DNA of 55,816 nucleotides from Planctomycetota bacterium (lineage in GTDB: Bacteria > Planctomycetota > PUPC01 > JACPCR01): contig JACPCR010000084.1 of assembly GCA_016179685.1 (NCBI GenBank), forward strand, positions 1-55,816. Reading direction: 5' to 3'. Below are positions 9,408 through 18,906 of the stretch, one piece after another. The stretch's first letter is position 1; every line of letters starts with the position of its first letter. Below the pieces are notes generated by a model. The model had not been told where the DNA came from. It saw nothing but the letters and a program-made list of their open reading frames with translations, and searched no databases. The position numbers and the translations under genes are program-made.

Positions 9408-11771
9408 CTATTTGCCGCCTTTCACGAACCGGATGGGGCCGAAGGCCATCATGTTGTTGCTGGGGCCGTCGTAGGTCGTGTTGAGCCGCTGGTATTCTCT
9501 CGGCTTGCCGTCGCTGATGCGGTGGCGCGTGAAGTTGCCGTACCAGACCACTCCGCCAGCCGCCGGCACGGCTTTTTTCCAGGCGCTGAACGGCACGAAC
9601 ACCTCGAGGCTCCAGAAATCCGGGCCCACGTAGGCCTGGGTCTTCAGCCCGGAGCACGACCAGGCGAGATCGCCGCCCGCGCTGTCATAAACGGCCGCGT
9701 TGGGATTGATGATGAACTGGTAGAAGCCGATGCGTTCACCCGTCACGTCCAGGAACAGCTCGACGTTGTCATTCCACCAAGCGAGGGAATCGTCACCGCC
9801 GCCGATGTTCCGCACGAGCTGCTCCGGATGCGGCTCGGCCATCCGGAATCCGAAGGTTACACCGTCCTTGTTCCAGACCGCCTTCAGGGTGGTCGGGAAC
9901 TGCGGCTGTTTCGTCTGGCGGTCGAGCGCCCTCACGAAGGAGACTTCGGGCGCTTTCTTCCACGGCTCGTCATCGAGTCGGCCGTCGATTTCGGGGCTCG
10001 ACGGGGCCTCGGAGACGAGCAGAGCGGTTCGGCCGCTCCCCTCAGCGTAGTCCCTGGACTCAGCGAAGAAATCGGCGAAGGGGGCGGCGTAATACTCGAG
10101 CCTCTTCGCGGCCTGTTCGTCGTCCCTGACCTTTTCCCGCGCCCGCGCCAGAAGTTGTTCCATCTCAAGGACTTTATTTCTCGGATAGCTTTTCTCATAG
10201 ACGCCCCGGGGTGAGAGCCTTCCTCCGGGCCACCGGCTTCTCTCCCATCCCTCGATCTGATGCCGGACGAGCCGGCGCATCGTTCCAGCGGCGGGCCCGT
10301 ACATCCTGTGGGCGTACTCCCGCAAGGCCGCATCCACATCGAAATCCGGATTCCAGAGGACCTTCATCCAAGTGTAAAGGCTGAGATGCTGGCGGGGCCA
10401 GTGATCCCCTTCGCCGTTGATGAACGATCCGACCGTCTTGTCCCGATTCTTGCGGTAAAAGTCCTGGATCGTGTGGGGGAAGAGATATACCGCCTTGGTC
10501 TTATCCTCAGGCCAACAACTGTAGTGCCAATTTTGAATTTTCCGGCCCGTGAGCCGCACCCAGCCGTCCACGGCCTCCTGCTCGGACGCGGCGAGGGAAG
10601 GTTCCTTGTACTGTGCGAGGCCCGGCATCCCGCAGAGTTGCACCTCGACGTTATCGGGGAACTCGATGCCTTCGGGCGGCCGCGTGTAGTTGAGATAGGG
10701 AAGGTAGAGGACGGTCGCTTCCGGCCAGCGTTTTTTGACCTCCCGGGCCAGCTTGGCGACAAACTGCGACACGACCTGGGATGCCGAGCCGTACGATCCA
10801 CCCTCGGGATTCCAGAGTCTCCGGCAGTCCGCACAGTGGCAGGCCACCTCCGCGTCATTGGGCGAAACGGTGATCGCCTTTCCGACGATGCCCAGATGCG
10901 CCGGCTTGCCATGGTCGAAGTGCGCCTCGAGGTTCTCCAGATAGGTCTCCAATGTCCGCACATTCCCGTAGCACAGCATGCTGAAGTCGCGCTGCCCGTC
11001 TCCACGAAGCTGGAAACACTCGGGCCGGTCCTTCGCATAGACCTGCCCCCAGTCGTGCGGGCTGTGCACCACGAGATTGATGGGCCACGAATTGTTCGCT
11101 CGCAGCCGCGTGTGATGTGGCGTAAGCTGGATGCCCGTCCCGTTCCAGGGGATGCCGCAGGGCGGCCAAATCTCCCGCCTGCGGAACACGGGAGCGTCCT
11201 CCAGCCATGTCGGGGCGATGACCAAGCCATCCGATGAGGGAATGGAACAGCCCAGCACCGTGGGGAAATACCAGCGGACGCCGACGAATCGCTCCAGAAA
11301 TTCATAGACGCCCCAGGCCGTGCCGAAGGAGTCAGCCCTCGGCCCGACGGGTTCATCATTGCCCACGATCAGGACAGCATCCGGCGCAGTCTTGATGGCG
11401 AACCCTTCGATGGGCATGGACTTGCCTTCGAGCCCGTTTGCCGCGGCCAGGGAACAGTCTCCGACGACAATCGCCGGGCCGCTCACCTTGCCGTACTCCA
11501 CGGGAAGCTGCGCCCCGGTTGCCTTTTGAAGGGTGTCTTGAAGGTCCTGGACGGCGGCGGAGAGGACCCCTGAGACCTTTTCCCGGGCCACCATGACGGA
11601 GATGACGCCCCTGGCCTGGCCTTTTTCGATCAAGACGACCGAGGGATGCCTCGGCTTGCTCCTGAAGCGGACCGGATTCAGGTCATCCGCCCCGCCGCCA
11701 ACTGTAACCCATTGAAAAACAATGAATTGAACCAGCAGGGTGGAAAGCCTTGGCAGCATGGGCCGGGTCAT
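9408..11771 (-). CDS. Secreted DUF4838 protein with CBM9-like C-terminus
   Basis: A 787-residue protein. A hydrophobic N-terminal segment (about residues 5-25) suggests export. The middle resembles alpha-glucuronidase/GH20-like folds seen in DUF4838 proteins: GVYEFLERFVGVRWYFPT is the family's alpha-glucuronidase-like N-domain pattern, and CHCADCRRLWNPEGG gives a Cys cluster. From about residue 620 a carbohydrate-binding family 9-like beta-sandwich is visible (EIDGRLDDEPWKKA, WWNDNVELFLDV, WSLEVFVPFSAWKK). A role in extracellular polysaccharide binding or hydrolysis is likely, but no activity is proven for the family as far as I know. Kinase and oxidoreductase genes flank it on the same strand. 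Confidence 0.82.
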   Translation of the reverse strand: MTRPMLPRLSTLLVQFIVFQWVTVGGGADDLNPVRFRSKPRHPSVVLIEKGQARGVISVMVAREKVSGVLSAAVQDLQDTLQKATGAQLPVEYGKVSGPAIVVGDCSLAAANGLEGKSMPIEGFAIKTAPDAVLIVGNDEPVGPRADSFGTAWGVYEFLERFVGVRWYFPTVLGCSIPSSDGLVIAPTWLEDAPVFRRREIWPPCGIPWNGTGIQLTPHHTRLRANNSWPINLVVHSPHDWGQVYAKDRPECFQLRGDGQRDFSMLCYGNVRTLETYLENLEAHFDHGKPAHLGIVGKAITVSPNDAEVACHCADCRRLWNPEGGSYGSASQVVSQFVAKLAREVKKRWPEATVLYLPYLNYTRPPEGIEFPDNVEVQLCGMPGLAQYKEPSLAASEQEAVDGWVRLTGRKIQNWHYSCWPEDKTKAVYLFPHTIQDFYRKNRDKTVGSFINGEGDHWPRQHLSLYTWMKVLWNPDFDVDAALREYAHRMYGPAAGTMRRLVRHQIEGWERSRWPGGRLSPRGVYEKSYPRNKVLEMEQLLARAREKVRDDEQAAKRLEYYAAPFADFFAESRDYAEGSGRTALLVSEAPSSPEIDGRLDDEPWKKAPEVSFVRALDRQTKQPQFPTTLKAVWNKDGVTFGFRMAEPHPEQLVRNIGGGDDSLAWWNDNVELFLDVTGERIGFYQFIINPNAAVYDSAGGDLAWSCSGLKTQAYVGPDFWSLEVFVPFSAWKKAVPAAGGVVWYGNFTRHRISDGKPREYQRLNTTYDGPSNNMMAFGPIRFVKGGK

Positions 11772-11785
11772 AGTGGATTCCTCGC

Positions 11786-13411
11786 TTAGTCGATTCGAGG
11801 GCTAGGCGCTTCCGGAGCCGGAGAAGACTCTTGCTCCAAACCGGTCGAGACGGGCAAGGGCTTCGGGACGAGAGCCTGCTCCAATTTTTCCAGGGATTCC
11901 CGCTGCTCCGTGGAAGGAAGCGGCAGGAACAAGGACACGATAGCGCCGCCGCCCTCCCGATTCAGGACGCGGACCCTGCCGCCGTGCTGTTCCAGGATGC
12001 GTTTGACGATGGCGAGGCCCATGCCGGTGCCCTTGGCCTTGGTGGTATAGAAGGGCTCGAAAACCCGATCAAGAGATTCCGGAGGGAATCCGGGCCCCGT
12101 ATCCGCCAGGAAGACCTCTACGCCCTGCGTATCCGAGAGAGGCGGAGGCCCCGCCAGGGAGAGACGCGTGGTGATGGACAGCCTGCCGCCGTTGGGCATG
12201 GCCTCGAGGGCATTGAGGATGACATTGACCAGAGCTTCCTGAAGGAGGGCCGGGTCCCCGAGCACGTTCGCGAACGTCCCCCATTCGGACTCGATGGCGA
12301 CCTTGCGCTGATGGCATTCGGCGGAAAGAAGCTCGAGCGCCTTGCGCATCACCCCGTTGACGTCCAGCAGGATGAACCGCGGCTTCTGCGCACCCGTGAA
12401 ATCGAGAAACTGGGACAGGAACGCCTCCACCCGCTCGACCTCCCGAAGCATCCGCTGGGCATCCTGTGACGGCGGGCTGCCGGCCTGAGAGGCGGCGGAC
12501 CGCAGGGCGTTCTTTGCCGCGGCGAGCGGCTTCTGGATTTCTTGAACCAGTCCGACGGCCACGCGGCCCGTGACGGCCAGCCGTTCCGACTGGGCCACCT
12601 TTTCGCGGCTGGTCTCGACTTCACCCCGAAGGATTTGGAGCTCCTCGACGAGGGATTTTGCGGACGCTCGAAGGCTGTCGATCGGGTGCGACCATTTGAG
12701 GTCCACCCGCCGTTGTGGCTCGATAGCCTCATTGATCTGGCGTGCCAGGGCGTAAACCGGGTTGGCGAATCTTCGCGCGATGAGGAGGCCGACCAAGAGG
12801 CCGAGAAGCAGCGTCGTCGCGCTCATCAAGCAAAACCACCTCCAATGGCCCTCCGCGGCTTCGGAGGTCCCTTTCTGCTGCCGCTGGATTTGACGCCGGC
12901 AATGGACGTTCAACTCCTGAGCCGTCTTGAAGAGGCCCGTTATTGAATTCTGAACCTGGCTGCGCCAGCCGACAGGGAGAGACGGCCTGGACGACCGGCT
13001 TGTCCACCTTTCCGGCAGGGTCTCATCAATCCGGTCCAGATGCGTCCTCAGCACCCTCGCGTAGCCTTCGGCTCGCAGCGCCTTCGGGTCCGTGCCTTCA
13101 ACCTGCCCCAGCAGCAGTTCCATCTCATGCGTCTGCTTCTCGAGCGCGTTCAAACTAGCGGCAATCCCCTCCAGGGACTGCTTTTCCACGACCTCCGCCG
13201 ATTCTTGGGACAGAAGATGGTCCAGCTTGACCAGGTTTTCCTGGAAGTCTAGGATTCGAGAGGTGATATCCGCATGGGCCCGGAGGGACTGGAGACTCGA
13301 TTCCTCGAGAACTTGAACGTGCCGGACGGTGAGCACGCTGAGGACGAAGAGGGAGGCCCAGAGGGTGACGACCGCCAGGATGATGCAGTGATAGAGGCTC
13401 AATCGTCTCAT
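11786..13411 (-). CDS. Membrane histidine kinase-like protein, phospho-His replaced by Gln
   Basis: A 541-residue sensor-kinase architecture. TM1 spans about residues 9-29, a periplasmic helical region about 30-190, and TM2 about 194-214. A HAMP-like linker, coiled coil, dimerisation helix and ATPase domain follow. The N box (NVILNALEAM), G1 (DTGPGFPPE) and G2 (GTGMGLAIVKRILEQHGG) are intact. The H box reads GLVQEIQKPLAAA: Gln (about residue 290) stands where the phosphorylated His should be. It may still bind ATP but should not autophosphorylate on that residue. It lies 14 nt upstream of the DUF4838 gene. No cognate response regulator is adjacent. Confidence 0.85.
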   Translation of the reverse strand: MRRLSLYHCIILAVVTLWASLFVLSVLTVRHVQVLEESSLQSLRAHADITSRILDFQENLVKLDHLLSQESAEVVEKQSLEGIAASLNALEKQTHEMELLLGQVEGTDPKALRAEGYARVLRTHLDRIDETLPERWTSRSSRPSLPVGWRSQVQNSITGLFKTAQELNVHCRRQIQRQQKGTSEAAEGHWRWFCLMSATTLLLGLLVGLLIARRFANPVYALARQINEAIEPQRRVDLKWSHPIDSLRASAKSLVEELQILRGEVETSREKVAQSERLAVTGRVAVGLVQEIQKPLAAAKNALRSAASQAGSPPSQDAQRMLREVERVEAFLSQFLDFTGAQKPRFILLDVNGVMRKALELLSAECHQRKVAIESEWGTFANVLGDPALLQEALVNVILNALEAMPNGGRLSITTRLSLAGPPPLSDTQGVEVFLADTGPGFPPESLDRVFEPFYTTKAKGTGMGLAIVKRILEQHGGRVRVLNREGGGAIVSLFLPLPSTEQRESLEKLEQALVPKPLPVSTGLEQESSPAPEAPSPRID

Positions 13412-13733
13412 CTTGGCTGTGCCCGCGCGAAGTGGCTACCGGGGCAAGAATTCCTTTCGGTGCCTTTAAAACGATTATGGTAGCAGTTCGCTGGAGCTTG
13501 TCATCCGAGAGTCACGAAGTTTTTGTGTAACCTATTGCTATAAATAGCGCTGCACACCCTCCGCTCCCAGGTTGACTTCCACTATCCGTCATTGACGATC
13601 ATCCATCGACTCTTGGGTTACGTCGCCCTGGATTCAAGTCGGGAGGAGATGCGCCATCAAGATTACTGAAATTGAAAGCCCAAAGACGATTTCTCAACTC
13701 CTGGCGGGCATTCTTGAGCGCCAGTGGGCACAC
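13412..13733. other. Divergent intergenic region, histidine kinase / ClC
   Basis: The 320-nt gap between divergent genes should hold both promoters. A locally AT-rich stretch near 13520-13550 contains TATAAAT, but no well-spaced -35 box is evident. The 3' part (from about 13656) is probably coding: the ClC frame stays open back to 13596, with GGGAGGAG at 13641-13648. Confidence 0.4.
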
Positions 13734-15749
13734 TTGGTGCTTTTGAGTCTGTGCATTGGGCTGCTGGCGGGGACCGCGGCCGCGGGCATGGAGAAAGGGC
13801 TCGAAGGGGCGACTCGCCTCTTTATCGGGCGGTTCCTGGTGACCAATCGGGCCCAGCTCCTGGTCTTCCATCCTGCCTTCCTCATTCTGCCAGCCGTGGG
13901 AGGACTCTTCTCCGGCCTGCTGGTCTACGGGCTGATCCGGCGACGCGCGGCGCAGGGGACGGACCTCTACCTCGAGGCCTTCCACGAGCACCAGGGTCGC
14001 CTTGGGCTCAAGACGCCCGCCGTCCAGGCCGTCGCTGCCATCGGCGTGATCGGATGCGGCGGCTCCGCCGGTCCTGAAGGCCCCATCGCCGCACTCGGGT
14101 CATCCCTCGGTTCGTCCCTCGCCCGGCTCTTCCGCGTGAGGCCAGAGGAACAGAAGAACTTCTTAGTGGCCGGGTGCGCCGCCGGCGTGGGGGCCGTCTT
14201 CCATTCTCCCCTGGGCGGCGCCTTCTTCGCCACTGAAGTCGTCTACAGCGATCCTGACATGGCCCATGAGGCCCTCATTCCCAGTCTGGTCGCGTCGGTG
14301 TCCGGCTATGTGACCTTCACCTACCTGACGGGTCACACGGGCGCATTTTTTCCGGGTGTGGAATCGGTTCATTTTACCCGGCCGGCCGAGTTGCCCGCCT
14401 ACGCCGCGCTGGGCATCCTCTGCGTGCTGGGGGCCGGTCTGTTGCGCGTGTCGCTTCGAGCGACGACCGCTCTCGTGGGAAAGCTGAGGACGCCGGGTTG
14501 GTTCAAGCCCGTGGTGGGGGGCATCCTCTGCGGGGCCGCGGCGTGTCTCGTGCCTCAGGTCCTCGACCCGCGATACGAGCTTCTCCAACAGCTCTTGAAG
14601 ACGCACTCGACGGGGGGCGCCGGTGTCCCCGGCATCGGCTTTGGCCTGCTTTTCCTCTTTTTTATCATGCGGGCCGTGGCCACGGGCCTGACCATCGGAT
14701 CGGGTAACGCAGGCGGTATTCTGGGCCCCTCCGTACGAATCGGCGGATTCTGCGGCGCAGCCCTCGGCGCACTCCTCACCGCGTGGTTCCCCGGCTTCAC
14801 AACGCCGGAGCTCCAGGCCTCCCTGATCGCGGTCGGTATGTCCGGCGTCCTCGTCGCTGGAATGCGCGTGCCACTGGCCGGACTGATCATGGTTCTCGAA
14901 ATGACCCACGCCTACGGCCTCATCGTCCCCCTGATGCTCACCAGTTCCGTCTCTTACCTCTTCGGCAGACGTGTCGCCTTGAGCCGGAAACAGGTCCGCA
15001 ATGCCCTCGAATCACCGGCTTGCCTCAGCCAAGTCATGCAAGAGGTACTCGAGGAAATCCGTGTTCGCGACGCCGTGGTCCCCGGTTCGGACCGGAATTA
15101 CCTCGAGGCAGGTTCGACCGTGAATCAGGCGGAGGCGAGTCTGGGTGAAAAAGGATTGGCCTACCTGCCGGTGCTGGCCAGCAACGGCCTTTACCAGGGT
15201 ATGGCCAGCCGCGAGCGTCTGGCTAAATTTCAAAAGGATGGCCGTGGGGGCGAGGCTGTCGAGGCCTGCTCCCTTTCCGGGCTCGACGCGCTGGAGGCCG
15301 GCATGGGGGCACATGAGGCCCTCGAACATCTCCTCGCCGAGCGGCTGCCGTACCTCCCCGTCGTCCGTTCCAGGGAGAATCCGCGCTACGAAGGCTATGT
15401 CAGCGGTCACTCGGTCGATGCTGCTTTTCGGGCCGCGGTGGCCCGCGTCTTCACTCCTTTGCGCGACCGTATGCCGGATGTGGCCGGGCTGTTCCTCCGG
15501 CAGGACATTCCGTCGGTCCTGGCGAGGCTTCCAGGCCTGACCAACGTGGCGGAGTCCGAGGAAATGAGAGTTCCACCGGAGGTAGTCGGAAAGACGCTGG
15601 GCGAATGCGATTTCAGATGCCGGTACGGCCGGCAGGTCCTGGCAATCCGACGCCAGGATGGGACGCTGGTTCTTCCGGCTTCGGCGTCAGACGAGATGCG
15701 GGCCGGAGACGTGTTGTGGGCTGCGCCGGTTAAGAGGACCCGCGGATGA
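13734..15749 (+). CDS. ClC-type chloride channel/transporter with CBS pair and TrkA_C tail
   Basis: A 671-residue protein from TTG 13734. ClC core motifs are GGSAGPEGPIAALGS (gating Glu present) and GSGNAGGILGPSVRIGG. A cytoplasmic CBS pair (about residues 440-590) and a C-terminal TrkA_C/RCK_C-like domain (about 600-671) follow. The true start is probably upstream: sequence KITEIESPKTISQLLAGILE is open in frame and preceded by GGGAGGAG, but the only codons at the right spacing are ATC 13656 or ATT 13662. The nearby ATG 13649 is out of frame. This means either a rare start codon or a 1-nt error. The GSGIP-type motif is not recognisable. Confidence 0.9.
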   Translation: MVLLSLCIGLLAGTAAAGMEKGLEGATRLFIGRFLVTNRAQLLVFHPAFLILPAVGGLFSGLLVYGLIRRRAAQGTDLYLEAFHEHQGRLGLKTPAVQAVAAIGVIGCGGSAGPEGPIAALGSSLGSSLARLFRVRPEEQKNFLVAGCAAGVGAVFHSPLGGAFFATEVVYSDPDMAHEALIPSLVASVSGYVTFTYLTGHTGAFFPGVESVHFTRPAELPAYAALGILCVLGAGLLRVSLRATTALVGKLRTPGWFKPVVGGILCGAAACLVPQVLDPRYELLQQLLKTHSTGGAGVPGIGFGLLFLFFIMRAVATGLTIGSGNAGGILGPSVRIGGFCGAALGALLTAWFPGFTTPELQASLIAVGMSGVLVAGMRVPLAGLIMVLEMTHAYGLIVPLMLTSSVSYLFGRRVALSRKQVRNALESPACLSQVMQEVLEEIRVRDAVVPGSDRNYLEAGSTVNQAEASLGEKGLAYLPVLASNGLYQGMASRERLAKFQKDGRGGEAVEACSLSGLDALEAGMGAHEALEHLLAERLPYLPVVRSRENPRYEGYVSGHSVDAAFRAAVARVFTPLRDRMPDVAGLFLRQDIPSVLARLPGLTNVAESEEMRVPPEVVGKTLGECDFRCRYGRQVLAIRRQDGTLVLPASASDEMRAGDVLWAAPVKRTRG

Positions 15750-15913
15750 GGCCGGACCCCATCAAGCTAGGGGCACAAGGGCAACTGGCGGGCGAGCGCA
15801 TTCCGGGCCGCCTGCGCTAAACAGGCGCTTCCTCGGCTTTCAGGCCCGATCCCACACGGCAGGACGTCTCGAGGCAGGATAGAATCGTGTCGGTTCAAAA
15901 CCCGCCTTACTTT

Positions 15914-15949
15914 TTCAGTTCAGAAGTGCCCTCGCATTTCTGAACTGAA
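15914..15949. repeat. 16-bp hairpin with AGAAGTGC core
   Basis: TTCAGTTCAGAAGTGC pairs with GCATTTCTGAACTGAA around the loop CCTC, with one G.U pair. It lies between the ClC and UspA genes, 21 nt before the latter's start, and is preceded by T-rich sequence. It belongs to the GAAGTGC hairpin set. The rest of 15750-15970 shows nothing else recognisable. Confidence 0.7.
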
Positions 15950-15970
15950 CAACAGGCGTCTACAACTCAT

Positions 15971-16852
15971 TTGAAAACCACTGGAAGCGTACCCCCGGTG
16001 TCGTCCCGTCCCCTGAAGCTTCTCGCGGCCCTCGCTCTCTCCCCTCGGACCGCCGCCGTGGCAGGTGAGGCCCGCCGCCTAGCGCAAGCCCTACAGGCGG
16101 AACTCACTTTCCTCCACGTGGGTCAGGACACGCCGGAGACGCGCTCCCTTCTGAACGAGGCTCTCCAGCAAGCGGGAGTCGAGGGACACATGCGCTCGTT
16201 GGACATCCGGCCCGGCAAGGTGGAGTCGGTGTCCTGCAAACGGGCACGCGAATTGGGCTCGGACCTTCTGATCCTGGGTGCCTTGGAGAAGGAGGGTCCC
16301 CTGGAGTACTTCGTCGGGTCGGCCGCCCGCCGCATCGCCCGGAATGCACCGTGCTCCGTTCTGCTCCTGACCGAGCCACGGGCCTCACCGTCTCCCTTCC
16401 AGCGCCTCGTGGTCAACGTGACGGAGGACGACCCCTCCTCCGCCATGCTGAAGCTGGCCATCGATCTCGCCCGGCGCGAGGCCGTCGAATCCTTTCACGT
16501 GGTACGGGAGTACGAGCTTTTCGGGCTGCATCTCGCCATGGCCGATGGCGTGGATTCCGATGAAGCCGATGCCTACAAGGAAAACGTCCAGGCCGATGAG
16601 GAACTGAAATTGTCCGACTTCCTGGAGCAGTTCGATCTCCAAGGGCTGCCCCTGAAGCGGGCATGCCTCCGCGGCAAGGAAGGATGGCAGGCCGTGGAGT
16701 ACGCATGGGAACATGGCGCGGACCTTCTCCTCTTTCCTGCACCGGGCAGACGGCTCACTTTCTGGGACAAGTTCTTCCAACACGGGGTCGAGTTCGCCCT
16801 TCAATCCCTCCCGTGCGCCCTTCTCTTGTATCGGAGCGGTGAAGGCGCATAG
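15971..16852 (+). CDS. Tandem universal stress protein (two UspA domains)
   Basis: A 293-residue cytoplasmic protein with two UspA-like alpha/beta domains (about residues 14-137 and 138-290). Domain 1 ends with GSAARRIARNAPCSVLLL, close to the nucleotide-binding G-x9-G-S pattern. Domain 2 ends FALQSLPCALLLY with no clear ATP loop. The start is TTG 15971 and no good ribosome binding site is visible, so the start is uncertain by a few codons. It sits between two ion transporters; Usp proteins next to antiporters often tune ion transport or stress responses. Confidence 0.8.
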   Translation: MKTTGSVPPVSSRPLKLLAALALSPRTAAVAGEARRLAQALQAELTFLHVGQDTPETRSLLNEALQQAGVEGHMRSLDIRPGKVESVSCKRARELGSDLLILGALEKEGPLEYFVGSAARRIARNAPCSVLLLTEPRASPSPFQRLVVNVTEDDPSSAMLKLAIDLARREAVESFHVVREYELFGLHLAMADGVDSDEADAYKENVQADEELKLSDFLEQFDLQGLPLKRACLRGKEGWQAVEYAWEHGADLLLFPAPGRRLTFWDKFFQHGVEFALQSLPCALLLYRSGEGA

Positions 16853-17020
16853 CCGTGCCTCCCAGTTCAGAAATAGGGGAGCCCTTTTCGAGGACGAGCA
16901 CGACGACGAGGACGAGCGCAAAAAAAAGGCTGACCGGTTCGAGGCCGCTGCCCGGCGGCTTCGCTGTTAGGCCGTTCGGAAAGAGTGCGCACGATTTCTG
17001 AAGAGAGCGCGGAGACCCCC

Positions 17021-18742
17021 ATGGCCAGCTTGACGCCACATGAAGTCGCCGTGATGTTCATGGCTCTGGGCACGCTGTTGGCCTCAGCACGGCTGCTCGG
17101 CGAGCTGGCCAAGCGATATCATCAACCGGCAGTCCTGGGAGAGCTTCTTGCCGGCATCTTCCTCGGCCCCACGGTCCTCGGCGCCCTCGCCCCGCAGGTC
17201 GCCGGCGCCCTCTTCCCGTCCCAGGGCGGCAGCGCCCTCGTCCTGGACGGCATCACCACCCTGGCCATCACCCTTTTCCTTCTCGTAGCCGGAATGGAGG
17301 TCGATCTCTCCACCATCTGGCGGCAGCGAAAGGCCGCCGTCACCGTCGGCATTTCGGGCATCGTTGGACCCTTCGCCCTCGGATTCGCCACCGCCTGGAT
17401 GGCCCCCCGGGTGATGGGGAAGGACCCGAGCGCCGACCCGCTCATCTTCGCCCTGTTCATTGCCACCGCCCTGTCCATTTCTGCACTCCCGGTCATCGCC
17501 AAGACGTTGATGGACCTGGACCTTTACCGCACCGAAGTGGGAATGACCGTGATCGCCGCAGCGGTCCTCAATGATCTGGCGGGCTGGATCATCTTCGCCA
17601 TTCTCCTGGGCATGCTCGGAACCCCCGCGGGACACGGGCTTCCCATTGGGCACACCATCGGGATAACCCTCGGGTTCGTCGTCTTCATGCTGACGCTTGG
17701 CCGGTGGCTGGCTCACCGCATTTTCCCCTGGATTCAGGCCCATGCGAGCTGGCCTGGAGGCGTGTTGAGCTTCATCCTTTCCGTCACGCTTTTCGGCGCG
17801 GCCTTCACTGAATGGATTGGCATCCACGCCATTTTCGGCGCTTTTCTCGTTGGAGTCGCCATGGGCGACTCCGCACATCTCCGGGAGCAGACGCGCAGCA
17901 TCATCGACGAGTTCATCTCCTTCTTCTTCGCCCCCCTTTTCTTTGCCAGCGTCGGATTGAAGGTGAACTTTGCCGCCAATTTCGATCTTGTCCTCGTGAC
18001 CGTGGTCCTCATCATCGCCTGTATCGGCAAAGTTGCCGGCTGCGCCCTCGGGGCCAGGCTGGTTGGGATGGCGGCGAGGACTTCCTGGGCCCTGGGCTTC
18101 GCCATGAACGCCCGCGGCACCATGGAGATCATCCTCGGCCTCCTTGCCCTCCAGTTCGGCCTCATCCGCGAACGAACCTTTGTGGCCCTGGTCATCATGG
18201 CGCTGGTCACCTCGCTCATGAGCGGCCCCATCATGCAGCGCATCCTCAAGCGCAAGAAGCCGTCGCTTTTCCTCGACCTGCTGGAAACCCGCAGCTTCCT
18301 GAACCGCCTGAGCGCATCCAACGCCCAGGAAGCCATTCACGCCCTGGTCCAGGCCGCATGCCCCCTCCGCGGCCTCAAGCCCGAGGAGGTCGAAGCGGCC
18401 GTCTGGCAACGCGAAGAAGTCATGCCCACCGGGGTCGGACACGGCCTCGCGCTGCCCCACGCCCGGATCGACGCCCTCAGCAAGTCCGTTGTCGCCATCG
18501 GCCTCTCCAGGGCCGGGATCGACTTCGGGTCCGACGACGGCCAGCCCGCGCACATCATCGGCCTTCTTCTGACTCCCAAAGGAAACACCAGCCTTCAACT
18601 CGAACTTCTCGCCGATATCACGCGTACGTTTAGCGATCGGGAGTTTCGCGAAAAGGCGCTCCAGGCGCGCAACTACACGGAGTTTCTCGCCCTTCTCAAG
18701 CTCAAGTCCTCGAAGAGGGAAAGGTCCATCGAGACGGATTGA
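17021..18742 (+). CDS. CPA2/Kef-type cation:proton antiporter with PTS EIIA-like domain
   Basis: 573 residues from ATG 17021 (GGAG 8 nt upstream); a GTG at 16985 is an alternative start. About 12 hydrophobic helices (residues 5-405) show Na+/H+ exchanger patterns: QPAVLGELLAGIFLGPTVLG and IGIHAIFGAFLVGVAMGD. The C-terminal region (about 425-570) is a PTS EIIA type-2-like domain with the candidate phospho-His in GHGLALPHARID. This fusion suggests regulation by phosphorylation or metabolite state. The 168 nt upstream carries an Asp/Glu-codon-like low-complexity stretch (GAGGACGAGCACGACGACGA) that I do not call coding. Confidence 0.88.
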   Translation: MASLTPHEVAVMFMALGTLLASARLLGELAKRYHQPAVLGELLAGIFLGPTVLGALAPQVAGALFPSQGGSALVLDGITTLAITLFLLVAGMEVDLSTIWRQRKAAVTVGISGIVGPFALGFATAWMAPRVMGKDPSADPLIFALFIATALSISALPVIAKTLMDLDLYRTEVGMTVIAAAVLNDLAGWIIFAILLGMLGTPAGHGLPIGHTIGITLGFVVFMLTLGRWLAHRIFPWIQAHASWPGGVLSFILSVTLFGAAFTEWIGIHAIFGAFLVGVAMGDSAHLREQTRSIIDEFISFFFAPLFFASVGLKVNFAANFDLVLVTVVLIIACIGKVAGCALGARLVGMAARTSWALGFAMNARGTMEIILGLLALQFGLIRERTFVALVIMALVTSLMSGPIMQRILKRKKPSLFLDLLETRSFLNRLSASNAQEAIHALVQAACPLRGLKPEEVEAAVWQREEVMPTGVGHGLALPHARIDALSKSVVAIGLSRAGIDFGSDDGQPAHIIGLLLTPKGNTSLQLELLADITRTFSDREFREKALQARNYTEFLALLKLKSSKRERSIETD

Positions 18743-18753
18743 TTTTTCAGGGC

Positions 18754-18773
18754 GGAAGTCCTGCTATACTTCC
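18754..18773. repeat. Short GGAAGT hairpin after antiporter gene
   Basis: GGAAGT (18754-18759) and ACTTCC (18768-18773) flank an 8-nt loop, 12 nt after the antiporter stop. It is a weak member of the GAAGTGC hairpin family and may act as a terminator-like element. Confidence 0.4.
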
Positions 18774-18906
18774 TGATGTCGTCCAGAAAACGACCGATGG
18801 CCCGTGGCGAGAGGTGTTCGACAACCTTGGCGCTGGTTTACAATGTTTTACTTGTTCCTTACAGGGCAATGACTTTCGATGGCGCAGCGCCTCTAGAATC
18901 TTGAAC

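Noticed and set aside
16880..16970. Acidic low-complexity coding stretch upstream of the antiporter
   Set aside because: The GAGGACGAGCACGACGACGA tract resembles a common intergenic low-complexity repeat and has no start signal or conserved product.
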